In this document: piece by piece, positions 9,421 through 17,730 of the stretch
How the letters are laid out: each line of letters starts with the position of its first letter
Numbering within the stretch: position 1 is the first letter of the stretch
From: Saprospiraceae bacterium
Lineage (GTDB): Bacteria; Bacteroidota; Bacteroidia; Chitinophagales; Saprospiraceae
Direction: 5' to 3'
NCBI GenBank assembly: GCA_020631355.1
Contig: JAHDHL010000024.1
Span: 20,938 to 84,937, forward strand
DNA length: 64,000 nucleotides
Position numbers and translations under genes: made by a program
Notes under the pieces: generated by a model
What the model was told of the DNA's origin: nothing
Databases searched by the model: none
Seen by the model: only the letters and a program-made list of their open reading frames with translations

Positions 9421-10647
9421 TATGGTATCCAGAATCTTTTCCGTAGCACCCGAAAGAGACCGAACATACTGGCCAGCCTGCCTACCCTTAGAAATTCGCA
9501 CTGAATCATTTTGATACAATTCCTGAATGATTTGGTACATGTCTTTCGCATGAGCGATGCTCCTAGCACCATTATTACTGACAAGCCCTACCGCCTCAGG
9601 AAATTTATGGTATCGAGTACCGAACAAAACCGGAATACCATATACCGCAGGTTCGAGCACATTATGGATTCCTGCCCCGTATCCTCCTCCTACATAAGCT
9701 ACACTAGCAAATTTATAGATCCGAGACAACATCCCCACATTATCCAAAATAAGTACACGAATATCCTCAATGCCATCCCACTCCGAATACAAGGCATAGG
9801 GAATATCACCCTGTTCCAGACATTTGGTTTGATTAAGGATAAAGTCCTCATTCACCTCATGTGGTGCAAAAATCCATTTTATTTCTGGCAATTCTCTTAT
9901 GGAATATTCTAAAATGCTTAGATCGCTTTCCCAAGTACTTCCTGCAATTATCGTAAAGGCATCCGAGCAATATGCTTCTATCCTAGGAAAAGTATCATCA
10001 TTATTGAGTATTGTAATCACCCTATCAGCCCTTGTATCACCAGCCTTATCCGCATGTCTGATATCATGTGCTTTCAATAGTTCTACTGAAGCATCATCTA
10101 TGGTAAATATGGCATCAAAATAGCCAAGCATTTGTCTAAACCATCGCCCAATAAAAGGACGAAAGAAAGGCTGGTTTTTCCTGAATGAAGAAGAAATGAG
10201 AAAAGTAGGAATACCAGACCGATTCAATTGTTTCAGATGGTTGTACCAGAATTCATATCGAATAAAAATCGCAAATTTGGGATTGGTGGTATTCACTAAA
10301 AAACTGGCATTATCAGGCGTATCCAATGGCATGTAGATTACCTTATTAGCTTCGGAATTATCCTTGATTTTCAGGTAGCCAGAGGGGGAATAGAAACTAA
10401 GTAGAATCCGATAACTTGTCGTTTCCCTTATTTTCCTTATGATGGGTCTCCCCTGTTCGTACTCCCCAAGGGATGCACAATGAATCCAAATCCAATCATT
10501 GAAACGAAATTCGTCATTCGATTCCAATAAATCCTCCTGCCAACCCTTCCTGCCATCTCTCCATTGCCTTGCTTTCAGATTCCAACCAGAAGCCAACCAC
10601 AAAGCGAGTCCATATAACCTAATGGCAAGATTGTATAGATAATCCAT
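9397..10647 (-). CDS. waaA: 3-deoxy-D-manno-octulosonic acid (KDO) transferase
   Basis: A 416-residue KDO transferase (WaaA/KdtA, GT30), adding KDO from CMP-KDO to lipid A precursor at the inner face of the inner membrane. Seen: an N-terminal hydrophobic anchor, the WIHCASLGEYEQGRP segment around residues 52-66, whose Glu matches the catalytic base of the family, a GT-B N-domain, and a C-terminal nucleotide-binding region with VGGGYGAGIHNVLEPAVYG. Length is typical. It fits with the heptose kinase at 16136 and LptE at 23774 in an LPS-making organism. It lies alone on the minus strand, its 3' end inside a bidirectional terminator. Confidence 0.95.
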   Translation of the reverse strand: MDYLYNLAIRLYGLALWLASGWNLKARQWRDGRKGWQEDLLESNDEFRFNDWIWIHCASLGEYEQGRPIIRKIRETTSYRILLSFYSPSGYLKIKDNSEANKVIYMPLDTPDNASFLVNTTNPKFAIFIRYEFWYNHLKQLNRSGIPTFLISSSFRKNQPFFRPFIGRWFRQMLGYFDAIFTIDDASVELLKAHDIRHADKAGDTRADRVITILNNDDTFPRIEAYCSDAFTIIAGSTWESDLSILEYSIRELPEIKWIFAPHEVNEDFILNQTKCLEQGDIPYALYSEWDGIEDIRVLILDNVGMLSRIYKFASVAYVGGGYGAGIHNVLEPAVYGIPVLFGTRYHKFPEAVGLVSNNGARSIAHAKDMYQIIQELYQNDSVRISKGRQAGQYVRSLSGATEKILDTILKKKGQD

Positions 10648-10825
10648 GACTATTCATTCTATTCTTCGTCTCACTAGTAACAATTATACCTTATGGACAG
10701 CAAGATAAGCCTAAGGTACGTTCAAAATGTAGATTTTTTTACTCATTTAAACCCCAAACCAAGTAGGAAGCCAAAAGAAAGTAGAATATGTAACTATGTA
10801 TCAATGCGCTTTGGGATAGATTTTC

Positions 10826-10833
10826 TATTTTTG
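10826..10833 (+). promoter_or_regulatory. -7 box upstream of the polysaccharide-export gene
   Basis: TATTTTTG matches the Bacteroidota -7 consensus TAnnTTTG exactly and sits 82 bp before the ATG at 10915. A TTTG lies upstream at 10810, but the spacing is shorter than usual, so only the -7 part is convincing. Confidence 0.4.
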
Positions 10834-10914
10834 CAGCTGCTTACGGCCAAAATATGGCTTGTTCCTTACATTAGTTTTATCATATAAACATAAAACATAG
10901 AAAACTAGTAGGTA

Positions 10915-13647
10915 ATGAAAAGAATATTGTTCTTCATCTGTGTTTCATTCTTCACAATATCCACTTCATTGGATGCACAGGATTTGGGGTTATTGAATGA
11001 GGAGTTGGTACGGTCCGAATTGGATGCCAGAGGGTTCCAAGATGTATCCATAGATGAGTTGCGTTCTCGTCTTACACAGAAAGGTATAGATGTGGAAAAT
11101 CTGGATGGTTCCCAAACAGAAGCCTTGCAGGAAGCTCTGGATCAAATATATGTGGATTTGCAGACTGAAAAGGATGCTGAAAAAGAACCGACTGAAGCTG
11201 AGAAAGTCCAAGAGAAACAGCAAGAAAAAGTAGAGGAATTTGCCGATAAGAAAGAGGATGCTGATCTCGACCAAGAAATTCAGGAAGATGTTTTCGAAAT
11301 CACTGAGGAAGAAAGAAAACGTCTGATTTATGGTCAGGATTTGTTCTTGGACATCAATCTGAGTGCATATAACAAGAATTCTGATGTAAGACCATCCGAT
11401 TCATATGTTTTGGGTGAGGGAGATGAGGTCATCATTAACATCATCGGAGACGAATCCAATTTTTCTGGAGCTTTCATTGTAGAGAATGGTTATATCAAAC
11501 CTTTTGGAATGGAAAGTATCTACCTCAAGGGGCTCACTTTCTCCCAATCAAGAAAGCAGTTGGTCAATAAATTCAAAAAGTATTACCGTTTCAAAAATGA
11601 TGATTTTGTATTCTCTCTGAATTTCAGTAGGAATGTAATCATCAATGTTACCGGAATGGCCAGAAGATACGGATCATTCAATCTACCTGCCACCAATACT
11701 GTCTTTACTGCCTTAGCCATGGCCAAGGGACCCAGTGTGAATGGTAGTGTAAGGAACATCAAGGTACACAGAAGTGGATCTCCGTCGAAAAATTTCGATT
11801 TATATGAATACATGATGGATCCATCCATCGTTGAGGATTTCTTCTTACAAAACAATGATTACATCCATATTCCTACCAAAGGAAAAGTGGTGAATATCGA
11901 AGGTGCGGTTATCAGGCCACATAAATATGAGTTGAAAGATAACGAGAATCTGAAAAAGTTACTTTTTTGGTCCGGAGGCTTGAATGGCAATGCCTATAAG
12001 AAAAGTATTAGAATTATCAGATTCGAGGATGATCAGGAAAAAATCATCACGATTGATCTTGGGGAATTGGAACGAAGCGGCCGTGATTTCCCATTGAAGA
12101 ATGGTGACAAGGTCAATATTCCTGTCATTCCTGCAACGTACAAGAATTTTGTTGCAATTGAGGGTGAAGTGGAACTACCCGGTCAATACCAATTCAATAA
12201 TGGAATGAAAATCAGTGATTTGATTTCTATGGGAACACCATCCGACTTGGCAAAATTAGATGAGGCAGTCTTATTCAGAATTGTGGAGGGAGACATTACG
12301 GAACCCATAAATTTCAACATCCAAGAGATTCTGAGTAATCCTAATTCTCCTCAAAACCTCAAGCTCTTACCCAAGGATAGGATTGTCGTATTCTCCATCA
12401 GTGAGTTCAGTATCAAGAATGCTACTATCAAACTTAATGGAGCAATCAGGAATCCCAACAACTACAAGTACAATAAGAATATGAAACTTGCTGATGCCGT
12501 GACGCTTTCAGGCGGATTGACTGAGGATGCAACGGGTATGGCATATATCTTCCGTAGGAACTCCGATTCTTATGAGCCAACAGACTATGTTAGGGTGAAT
12601 ATTCAGGATGCCATGGAAAACCGTAGTGGTAGTCAAAATATCATCCTCGAACCAAGGGATAGTGTAGTTGTTTATTCCTATAGTGATATTTCCGACACAC
12701 CTGCAACAGTAGCCATTACAGGTGCTGTCCTCAAACAGGATACATTCTCCTACAGTTCTCAAATGACATTGAGGGATTTACTATATCTCTCCGGAGGGTT
12801 GAAACTTTCTGCTGACCAAGCCAAAATTGATATTTATCGTATCAACATCAATAGTGGCGAATCTACCAGAACACAGGAACTTACCATCGAAATTGATGAC
12901 AATTATAACGTCATCGGTGCGGAAGATGGTGAATTCCTACTTTCACCCTACGATATTGTTGATGTCAGATATACTCCAGATTTCGAATTACAACAGAATA
13001 TTACGGTAAAGGGTGAAGTAAGGTATCCGGGTGATTATTCATTGATCAAACCCAATGAAAAATTATCTGATGTCATTAAAAGAGCCGGAGGATTCAAGGA
13101 AACTGCATTCAAGGAAGGTATTACGCTTTATAGAAATGAGGGTGGTCTTGGATATTTGGTAGTGGATGTTAAGGATGTTCTATCCAACCCCAACTCACCA
13201 TCCAACTACATCCTAAAGAAAGGTGATGTCGTAACCATTCCGAAAGAAGTCAACGTAGTTTCCATCCAAGGATTCACCAATGCTTTTGAGAATTATGGCG
13301 GAGTAGATACTGTAGGAACCATTATCAATGTCCCATTTCACGAAGGCAAGGATGCCAAATACTACATTGATAAATATGCCGGTGGTATCAATAAGGATTC
13401 AGGTGGTAAGTACAGCCTGATAAAGGTGAGACAACCCGGTGGAAAACTGAATAAAACCAAGGATTACGGTTTCTTCAAAAGATATCCTAAGGTCCAGAAA
13501 GGTGCCGTTATCATTGTTGATGCCAAGCGTAAGACCGAAGAACAAAAAGATAAGGAAAAAGTGGATTGGGGTGAAGTCATTTCCAATACCGTAGCACAAG
13601 CCACTGCCATCCTGACACTGGTTATTCTTATACAACAAATCCAATAA
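10915..13647 (+). CDS. SLBB-domain polysaccharide export outer-membrane protein (Wza-like, long form)
   Basis: A 910-residue envelope protein. Signal peptide 1-22 (ending SLDAQ), a charged Glu/Lys coiled region (about 85-125), a Poly_export domain with GEGDEVIINIIG (about 160-250), then several successive SLBB-type domains, each starting with a VxGxVxxPGxY-like strand (for example IEGEVELPGQYQF and VKGEVRYPGDYSL), and a C-terminal hydrophobic helix just before the stop. E. coli Wza is about 380 residues; the long form with many SLBB domains is usual in this phylum. Role: outer-membrane channel or periplasmic spacer for capsule/EPS export. The Wzz-like gene follows after 3 bp, so they form one operon. 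No polymerase or flippase gene is seen nearby, so the rest of the pathway must be elsewhere. Confidence 0.9.
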   Translation: MKRILFFICVSFFTISTSLDAQDLGLLNEELVRSELDARGFQDVSIDELRSRLTQKGIDVENLDGSQTEALQEALDQIYVDLQTEKDAEKEPTEAEKVQEKQQEKVEEFADKKEDADLDQEIQEDVFEITEEERKRLIYGQDLFLDINLSAYNKNSDVRPSDSYVLGEGDEVIINIIGDESNFSGAFIVENGYIKPFGMESIYLKGLTFSQSRKQLVNKFKKYYRFKNDDFVFSLNFSRNVIINVTGMARRYGSFNLPATNTVFTALAMAKGPSVNGSVRNIKVHRSGSPSKNFDLYEYMMDPSIVEDFFLQNNDYIHIPTKGKVVNIEGAVIRPHKYELKDNENLKKLLFWSGGLNGNAYKKSIRIIRFEDDQEKIITIDLGELERSGRDFPLKNGDKVNIPVIPATYKNFVAIEGEVELPGQYQFNNGMKISDLISMGTPSDLAKLDEAVLFRIVEGDITEPINFNIQEILSNPNSPQNLKLLPKDRIVVFSISEFSIKNATIKLNGAIRNPNNYKYNKNMKLADAVTLSGGLTEDATGMAYIFRRNSDSYEPTDYVRVNIQDAMENRSGSQNIILEPRDSVVVYSYSDISDTPATVAITGAVLKQDTFSYSSQMTLRDLLYLSGGLKLSADQAKIDIYRININSGESTRTQELTIEIDDNYNVIGAEDGEFLLSPYDIVDVRYTPDFELQQNITVKGEVRYPGDYSLIKPNEKLSDVIKRAGGFKETAFKEGITLYRNEGGLGYLVVDVKDVLSNPNSPSNYILKKGDVVTIPKEVNVVSIQGFTNAFENYGGVDTVGTIINVPFHEGKDAKYYIDKYAGGINKDSGGKYSLIKVRQPGGKLNKTKDYGFFKRYPKVQKGAVIIVDAKRKTEEQKDKEKVDWGEVISNTVAQATAILTLVILIQQIQ

Positions 13648-13650
13648 GTA

Positions 13651-14724
13651 ATGTCCAAAGCGATTGAAAACGAGGAAATAAGCTTGAAAGAACTTATCCT
13701 TACCATAAAGGACTATTTCTTTGAATTGCTTCGATATTGGTGGGTATTTATCATTCTTGGGCCCTTATTTGGTGCCCTGATGTTCTGGAAAGAATCACAA
13801 GAACCCATAACATATACTTCTGAACTAACCTTTATGATGGACGCGGAATCGGGTCCTTCTTTGGGAGCGGTTACCGGTCTATTGACTTCTTTCGGAATCG
13901 GCGGTGGTGACAACAACGTGGATAAGATGCTCAGATTAATGAAATCTAGGGCAATTATCAGGGAGTCACTTTTCGAAAAAGTAAAGATCAATGGAAAGGT
14001 AGACTATTTTGCCAACCACATCATGGAATTGGAGGAAATAGAAATATTCGAGGATGAGGAAGAAACGATTAGATTTTACTTCAAGAATGCTGATTTTGGC
14101 AGATATGATAGGATTCCGAATGAAGCCCTGATGACTTTGCACAAATTCATTGTTGGTGGTGAGGATAGCGCAGGTGCCATGGGGATAGCCAAGGATGAAT
14201 TATCAGGTATCATAACCATGCGGGTTACGTTTCTCAATGAAGAAATCGCAGTGGAATACCCTAACTATCTCTTTGATATAGTTGAGGAATATTTTATTGA
14301 AAAAACAGTGGAAAAGAGTGAAAGAACCTATGGTATTTTGGAATCCAAGTATGATTCCATCGTTGGTTTAATGGCAACCAAGGAATATCAATTGGCTCAA
14401 GAATATGATCAGGGTAAGAATCTCATTAGGATGACCAAACAGATTGATAGGGCCAGATTGGAAAAGGATATCAGATTCCTTGCAGAACAATTTGCCGAAA
14501 TTGCCAAGAATAAGGAACTGGCCGAATTCTCACTGCTAAGTGTAACACCCGTTATACAGTCCGTTGACTTACCCATATTCCCACTTAAACCCGATGAACC
14601 AAGAAAGATATTTGCCTTAGGTATAGGAGGTATCCTTGGTGGATTCCTAGCAGCTTTCCTCATTATTGTAAGGAAACTCTATCAGGACACTATGGGTTCG
14701 GGCAAGGAAGAAGTTATGGATTGA
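13651..14724 (+). CDS. Wzz-type polysaccharide chain-length determinant
   Basis: A 357-residue inner-membrane polysaccharide co-polymerase. Seen: an N-terminal transmembrane helix (about residues 29-47, WWVFIILGPLFGALMFW), a long periplasmic part rich in coiled-coil sequence (about 215-290), the Pro-rich stretch preceding the second helix (PIFPLKPDEPRK), and a C-terminal helix (about 317-338, IGGILGGFLAAFLIIV). There is no cytoplasmic tyrosine-kinase domain. It starts 3 bp after the SLBB exporter stop and is almost certainly co-translated. The pair is the core of a Wzx/Wzy-type capsule or O-antigen length-control system. Confidence 0.88.
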   Translation: MSKAIENEEISLKELILTIKDYFFELLRYWWVFIILGPLFGALMFWKESQEPITYTSELTFMMDAESGPSLGAVTGLLTSFGIGGGDNNVDKMLRLMKSRAIIRESLFEKVKINGKVDYFANHIMELEEIEIFEDEEETIRFYFKNADFGRYDRIPNEALMTLHKFIVGGEDSAGAMGIAKDELSGIITMRVTFLNEEIAVEYPNYLFDIVEEYFIEKTVEKSERTYGILESKYDSIVGLMATKEYQLAQEYDQGKNLIRMTKQIDRARLEKDIRFLAEQFAEIAKNKELAEFSLLSVTPVIQSVDLPIFPLKPDEPRKIFALGIGGILGGFLAAFLIIVRKLYQDTMGSGKEEVMD

Positions 14725-14742
14725 TAAAAATTAATCTAAACC

Positions 14743-15591
14743 TTATAAGTCAGAGGAGGGATTGTTACTAACGATTCTTCCTCTTTCATTTTGTACCAAT
14801 TCGCAACAAGCATTCACTGGGTCATGCTCGAAGAATAGTTTCCAATTGCCATCCAATGCCTCTTGAAGCAAACGTTCTTTTTCTTTCATCGTGTGCAGGG
14901 GCCTTAGGTCATAACTCATCACATAAGGAATTCCAATATGATGCATCGAGGGAATCAAATCCGCACAGTAAACCAACTGTGTTTGATTATAAGGTATAAT
15001 AGCCATCATCATTGCCTCAGTATGCCCGTATAGTAACCTGAGTCTGATACCCTCCCATTCTACTTCTTCATTTCCCTTGAAGTCGATGAATTTCAGACAT
15101 CCCGAATCTTTTAATGGTACAAAATTTTCCTTCAGATAGGAAGCTTTCTCCCTTGGATTGGGATTCATCGCCCATTCCCAATGGTCCTCATTCGTCCAAT
15201 ATGTGGCATTCGGAAATGTCGGTACCATTTTGTCACCCGACATGCTAACTGCACCTCCAGAATGATCAAAATGAAGATGGGTAAGCAGTACATCTGTAAT
15301 ATCGGATGGTGCCAATCCTAATTGGGAAAGGGACTTCAGTAGGGAATCATCACCATGAGGATGGAAATGAGACCTGAACCGTTCGCCTTGCTTGTCACCT
15401 ATACCTGTATCAACTAGGATATTTCGACCATCTTTCTGAAGCAACAGACAACGCATTGCCCATGTACACATATTGTTCTCATCAGGTGGGTTCAATCGCT
15501 CCCACATGCGCCTGGGCACTACACCAAACATGGCTCCACCATCTAATTTGAAGAAACCCGTTTGGATTACATGTAATTTGTAGTCAGACAT
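14743..15591 (-). CDS. MBL-fold metallo-hydrolase
   Basis: A 282-residue metallo-beta-lactamase-fold hydrolase. The zinc site is visible as THLHFDHSGG (His105, His107, Asp109, His110), with further ligand candidates in the GHTEAMM and YCADLIPS segments; the early DTGIGDKQG strand is also typical. It looks cytoplasmic, as no signal peptide is seen. The gene starts directly on the base after the ferredoxin stop codon (TAAATG), so the two are translationally coupled. The substrate cannot be told from sequence; glyoxalase II, lactonase or quinol-type roles are all compatible with the fold. Coupling to a ferredoxin is a hint rather than proof of a redox link. Confidence 0.88.
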   Translation of the reverse strand: MSDYKLHVIQTGFFKLDGGAMFGVVPRRMWERLNPPDENNMCTWAMRCLLLQKDGRNILVDTGIGDKQGERFRSHFHPHGDDSLLKSLSQLGLAPSDITDVLLTHLHFDHSGGAVSMSGDKMVPTFPNATYWTNEDHWEWAMNPNPREKASYLKENFVPLKDSGCLKFIDFKGNEEVEWEGIRLRLLYGHTEAMMMAIIPYNQTQLVYCADLIPSMHHIGIPYVMSYDLRPLHTMKEKERLLQEALDGNWKLFFEHDPVNACCELVQNERGRIVSNNPSSDL

Positions 15592-15939
15592 TTATAGATG
15601 TAATCGATTCTTTCTCGCCAATAACACTTCTTCCGTTTCTTCCCTGTCAGGGTCAGGTACACAACAATCAACCGGACAAACTGCAGCACACTGGGGCTCC
15701 TCATGGAAACCCTTGCACTCCGTACATTTATCAGGTACGATGAAGTAGAAATCCTCCTCCACTGGCCCTTGGGAATCATTGGCACCTACCATATTCCCAC
15801 CTTCAAGTTCATATTCATTCTGGACACCTGTGCCCTCGGCAATGGTCCATTCTACCCCACCCTCATAAATTGCATTGTTCGGACATTCTGGTTCACAAGC
15901 TCCGCAATTAATACACTCATCTGTAATGATAATAGCCAT
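15592..15939 (-). CDS. 2[4Fe-4S] ferredoxin
   Basis: A 115-residue low-potential ferredoxin. The first cluster motif is [12 protein letters not shown] (Cys9, 12, 15, 19). The second begins at DKCTECKGF and continues through a [11 protein letters not shown] segment, with the insertion between the cysteines seen in Chromatium-type (Alvin) ferredoxins. A roughly 40-residue acidic loop separates the two clusters. The protein is soluble and cytoplasmic and transfers single electrons. It is the first gene of a two-gene minus-strand unit with the MBL hydrolase. Its partner enzymes are not identifiable in the window. Confidence 0.93.
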   Translation of the reverse strand: MAIIITDECINCGACEPECPNNAIYEGGVEWTIAEGTGVQNEYELEGGNMVGANDSQGPVEEDFYFIVPDKCTECKGFHEEPQCAAVCPVDCCVPDPDREETEEVLLARKNRLHL

Positions 15940-16082
15940 GATAAATCGCTCCTTTTATAGGATTTGAAAATTTTTTTATACAATTCTCAACAAAAATACA
16001 TGTTTAATGTTCTAGTTGTGAATTGCGTTAATACGAATTTAAAGGAAAATGTTTTTTGTTTGTTTATAGTTTAGGATAAGGG

Positions 16083-16114
16083 TTGCACTTGTTGTGACCC
16101 TTTTTTTAATTTTA
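16083..16114 (+). promoter_or_regulatory. Possible promoter for the heptose kinase gene
   Basis: TTG at 16083-16085, 21 bp, then TAATTTTA at 16107-16114 (TAnnTTTG with one mismatch). If used, transcription starts just upstream of ATG 16136, which argues against the in-frame GTG at 16094. Confidence 0.35.
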
Positions 16115-16135
16115 CACCTCATCCTAACTCATTCC

Positions 16136-17131
16136 ATGCATTCTTCAATCATTCAATCTTGGACAGGTAAAAATGTGATTGTCATTGGTGACATCATGCT
16201 TGACAGGTATCTTTTTGGCTCGACCAACAGGATTTCACCAGAAGCTCCCGTACCCATCGTAGATTTGGAGGAACAACAGGATAAACTGGGAGGAGCAGCC
16301 AATGTCGCACTTAATATACAATCCTTAGGTGCCAATCCCATACTTATAGGTGTCGTAGGAAAAGACCAACCCGCAAGTATCATACATCAATTACTTGAAG
16401 AAGATGGTTTGAAATCCTCGGGTATTCTTCATGATACCGATAGACCCACAACCCTTAAGTCCAGAATATGGTCAGCAGGGAAGCAAATCCTACGACTGGA
16501 TCATGAATCCAAGGAATTCATCAATGAACTGATTACAACAGAATTGATTGGTTTGCTCATATCCGAAATCCAGCAACAATCCATTGATGCCATCATCCTT
16601 CAGGATTATAATAAGGGATTACTCACCCCTGACTTCATTCAGGCAATCATCACAATTGCACAAAAACATCAGATTCCAGTTATCGTTGACCCAAAGGATG
16701 ACCAATTTTTCCATTACCAATCCGTCAATCTGTTCAAGCCTAACCTAAAGGAAATCAGAAACAAGATGGATTTTGATATCAATCCTAGGGACATTGAGAG
16801 TTTGGATAGAGCTGATTCGGAATTAAGAAAACTACTGAATCACCAAATCACCATGATTACGCTCTCTGAACATGGTCTTTATATCAATGATGGCCAGCAA
16901 TCTTGTATCTATCCTACACAATCCCACCATATCATAGATGTCTGTGGTGCCGGGGATAGTGTACTGAGTGTTTGTGCATTGTGCCTGATTACCCTTACAG
17001 GTATGGATGAAATGGCGATACTTTCCAATCTTGCAGGAGGTTTGGTCTGTCAGCAAACAGGTGTGGTACAAATCACCGCCCAACAACTCCAGCATCAATA
17101 TCATATCCATAAAAAGAAAATCGGCTCATAG
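16136..17131 (+). CDS. hldE1: D-glycero-beta-D-manno-heptose-7-phosphate kinase (PfkB family)
   Basis: A 331-residue sugar kinase of the PfkB family, closest by eye to the kinase half of HldE (RfaE1), which phosphorylates D-glycero-D-manno-heptose-7-phosphate at C1 on the way to ADP-heptose. Seen: VIVIGDIMLDRYLFG near the N-terminus, KLGGAANVALNI (PfkB signature 1), the VDPKDDQF and FKPNLKE segments characteristic of heptose kinases, and DVCGAGDSVLS (signature 2 with the catalytic Asp). The adenylyltransferase half of the fused E. coli enzyme is absent, so it should be encoded elsewhere. ATG 16136 is preferred over GTG 16094 because the upstream codons add a Leu-rich stretch outside the domain and overlap the likely promoter. 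It fits the KDO transferase nearby. Confidence 0.85.
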   Translation: MHSSIIQSWTGKNVIVIGDIMLDRYLFGSTNRISPEAPVPIVDLEEQQDKLGGAANVALNIQSLGANPILIGVVGKDQPASIIHQLLEEDGLKSSGILHDTDRPTTLKSRIWSAGKQILRLDHESKEFINELITTELIGLLISEIQQQSIDAIILQDYNKGLLTPDFIQAIITIAQKHQIPVIVDPKDDQFFHYQSVNLFKPNLKEIRNKMDFDINPRDIESLDRADSELRKLLNHQITMITLSEHGLYINDGQQSCIYPTQSHHIIDVCGAGDSVLSVCALCLITLTGMDEMAILSNLAGGLVCQQTGVVQITAQQLQHQYHIHKKKIGS

Positions 17132-17149
17132 GATATATCCTATGAGCCG
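17122..17149. terminator. 28-bp perfect palindrome over the heptose kinase stop codon
   Basis: Two 14-base arms (17122-17135 and 17136-17149) are exact reverse complements with no spacer. The TAG stop (17129-17131) lies within the left arm. There is no T run after it, so it may be a transcript-end stem or a protein-binding palindrome as well as a terminator. Confidence 0.6.
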
Positions 17150-17730
17150 ACATCGGTTGATGTAAGGTAAGGTTGAACTGCCTATCCACTTATCCTTTCA
17201 CCCCCCGCCAAATTAGGAGCTGTTCGTTTTTTGCCTGATGAATTAGTAGGTTTGGAATCCTTATTAATCCGTGGCATTAACACCTTAAGGAATGAACCAG
17301 AATTGAATCTTCCCTTAGGTGCAGAAACGTTAGATCTCTTCATGATAATGGCGGTTTTACAATTAATAAATGATTGGTTGATAGTCGCCTTTGAGGTCAT
17401 TCAATCATAAAATCCAGTTCAATGATAAACAAAATTCATCAAAAATGAAACCAGAATTCGATGCATTTACTAAAACTTAAACTTTGAAAGGATATTGCCC
17501 AAACCGCAAAATTTAGGTAGGATCTTCCAGTGTTTGTTCATGTAAATCTCGCTAAATATATATAACAATTCATAATATAACAAAATTTATACCATTATTT
17601 TGGACCTTTCCATGTCTGATAACGTGATATTTTTCAGTAATTTCGCACTGGGGAAACTTCCATCTACCTGTCACATTACTGCCTTTTTTGACCGGATGGA
17701 ATCTCCAATACCTAACTGAATAATTGTCGG
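17150..17730. other. Long intergenic region holding one possible small ORF
   Basis: 581 bp between the heptose kinase and the carboxyltransferase. It holds the small basic minus-strand ORF described separately and, from about 17400 on, AT-rich sequence with no ORF that looks coding. The promoter of the rightward carboxyltransferase should lie in the right half, but no exact TAnnTTTG box was found. Confidence 0.4.
17182..17343 (-). CDS. Possible small basic protein, 53 residues
   Basis: Not recognised. A minus-strand ORF whose internal ATG at 17343 gives a 53-residue product beginning MKRSNVSAPKGRFNSG and rich in Lys, Arg, Ser, Asn and Gly, with no hydrophobic segment. The frame remains open upstream to an ATG at 17400, but the 19 added residues look less protein-like. 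It lies alone in a 580-bp gap and points toward the heptose kinase. The composition resembles small Bacteroidota proteins more than a random frame, but there is no homology support; it could equally be spurious. Confidence 0.4.
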   Translation of the reverse strand: MKRSNVSAPKGRFNSGSFLKVLMPRINKDSKPTNSSGKKRTAPNLAGGERISG

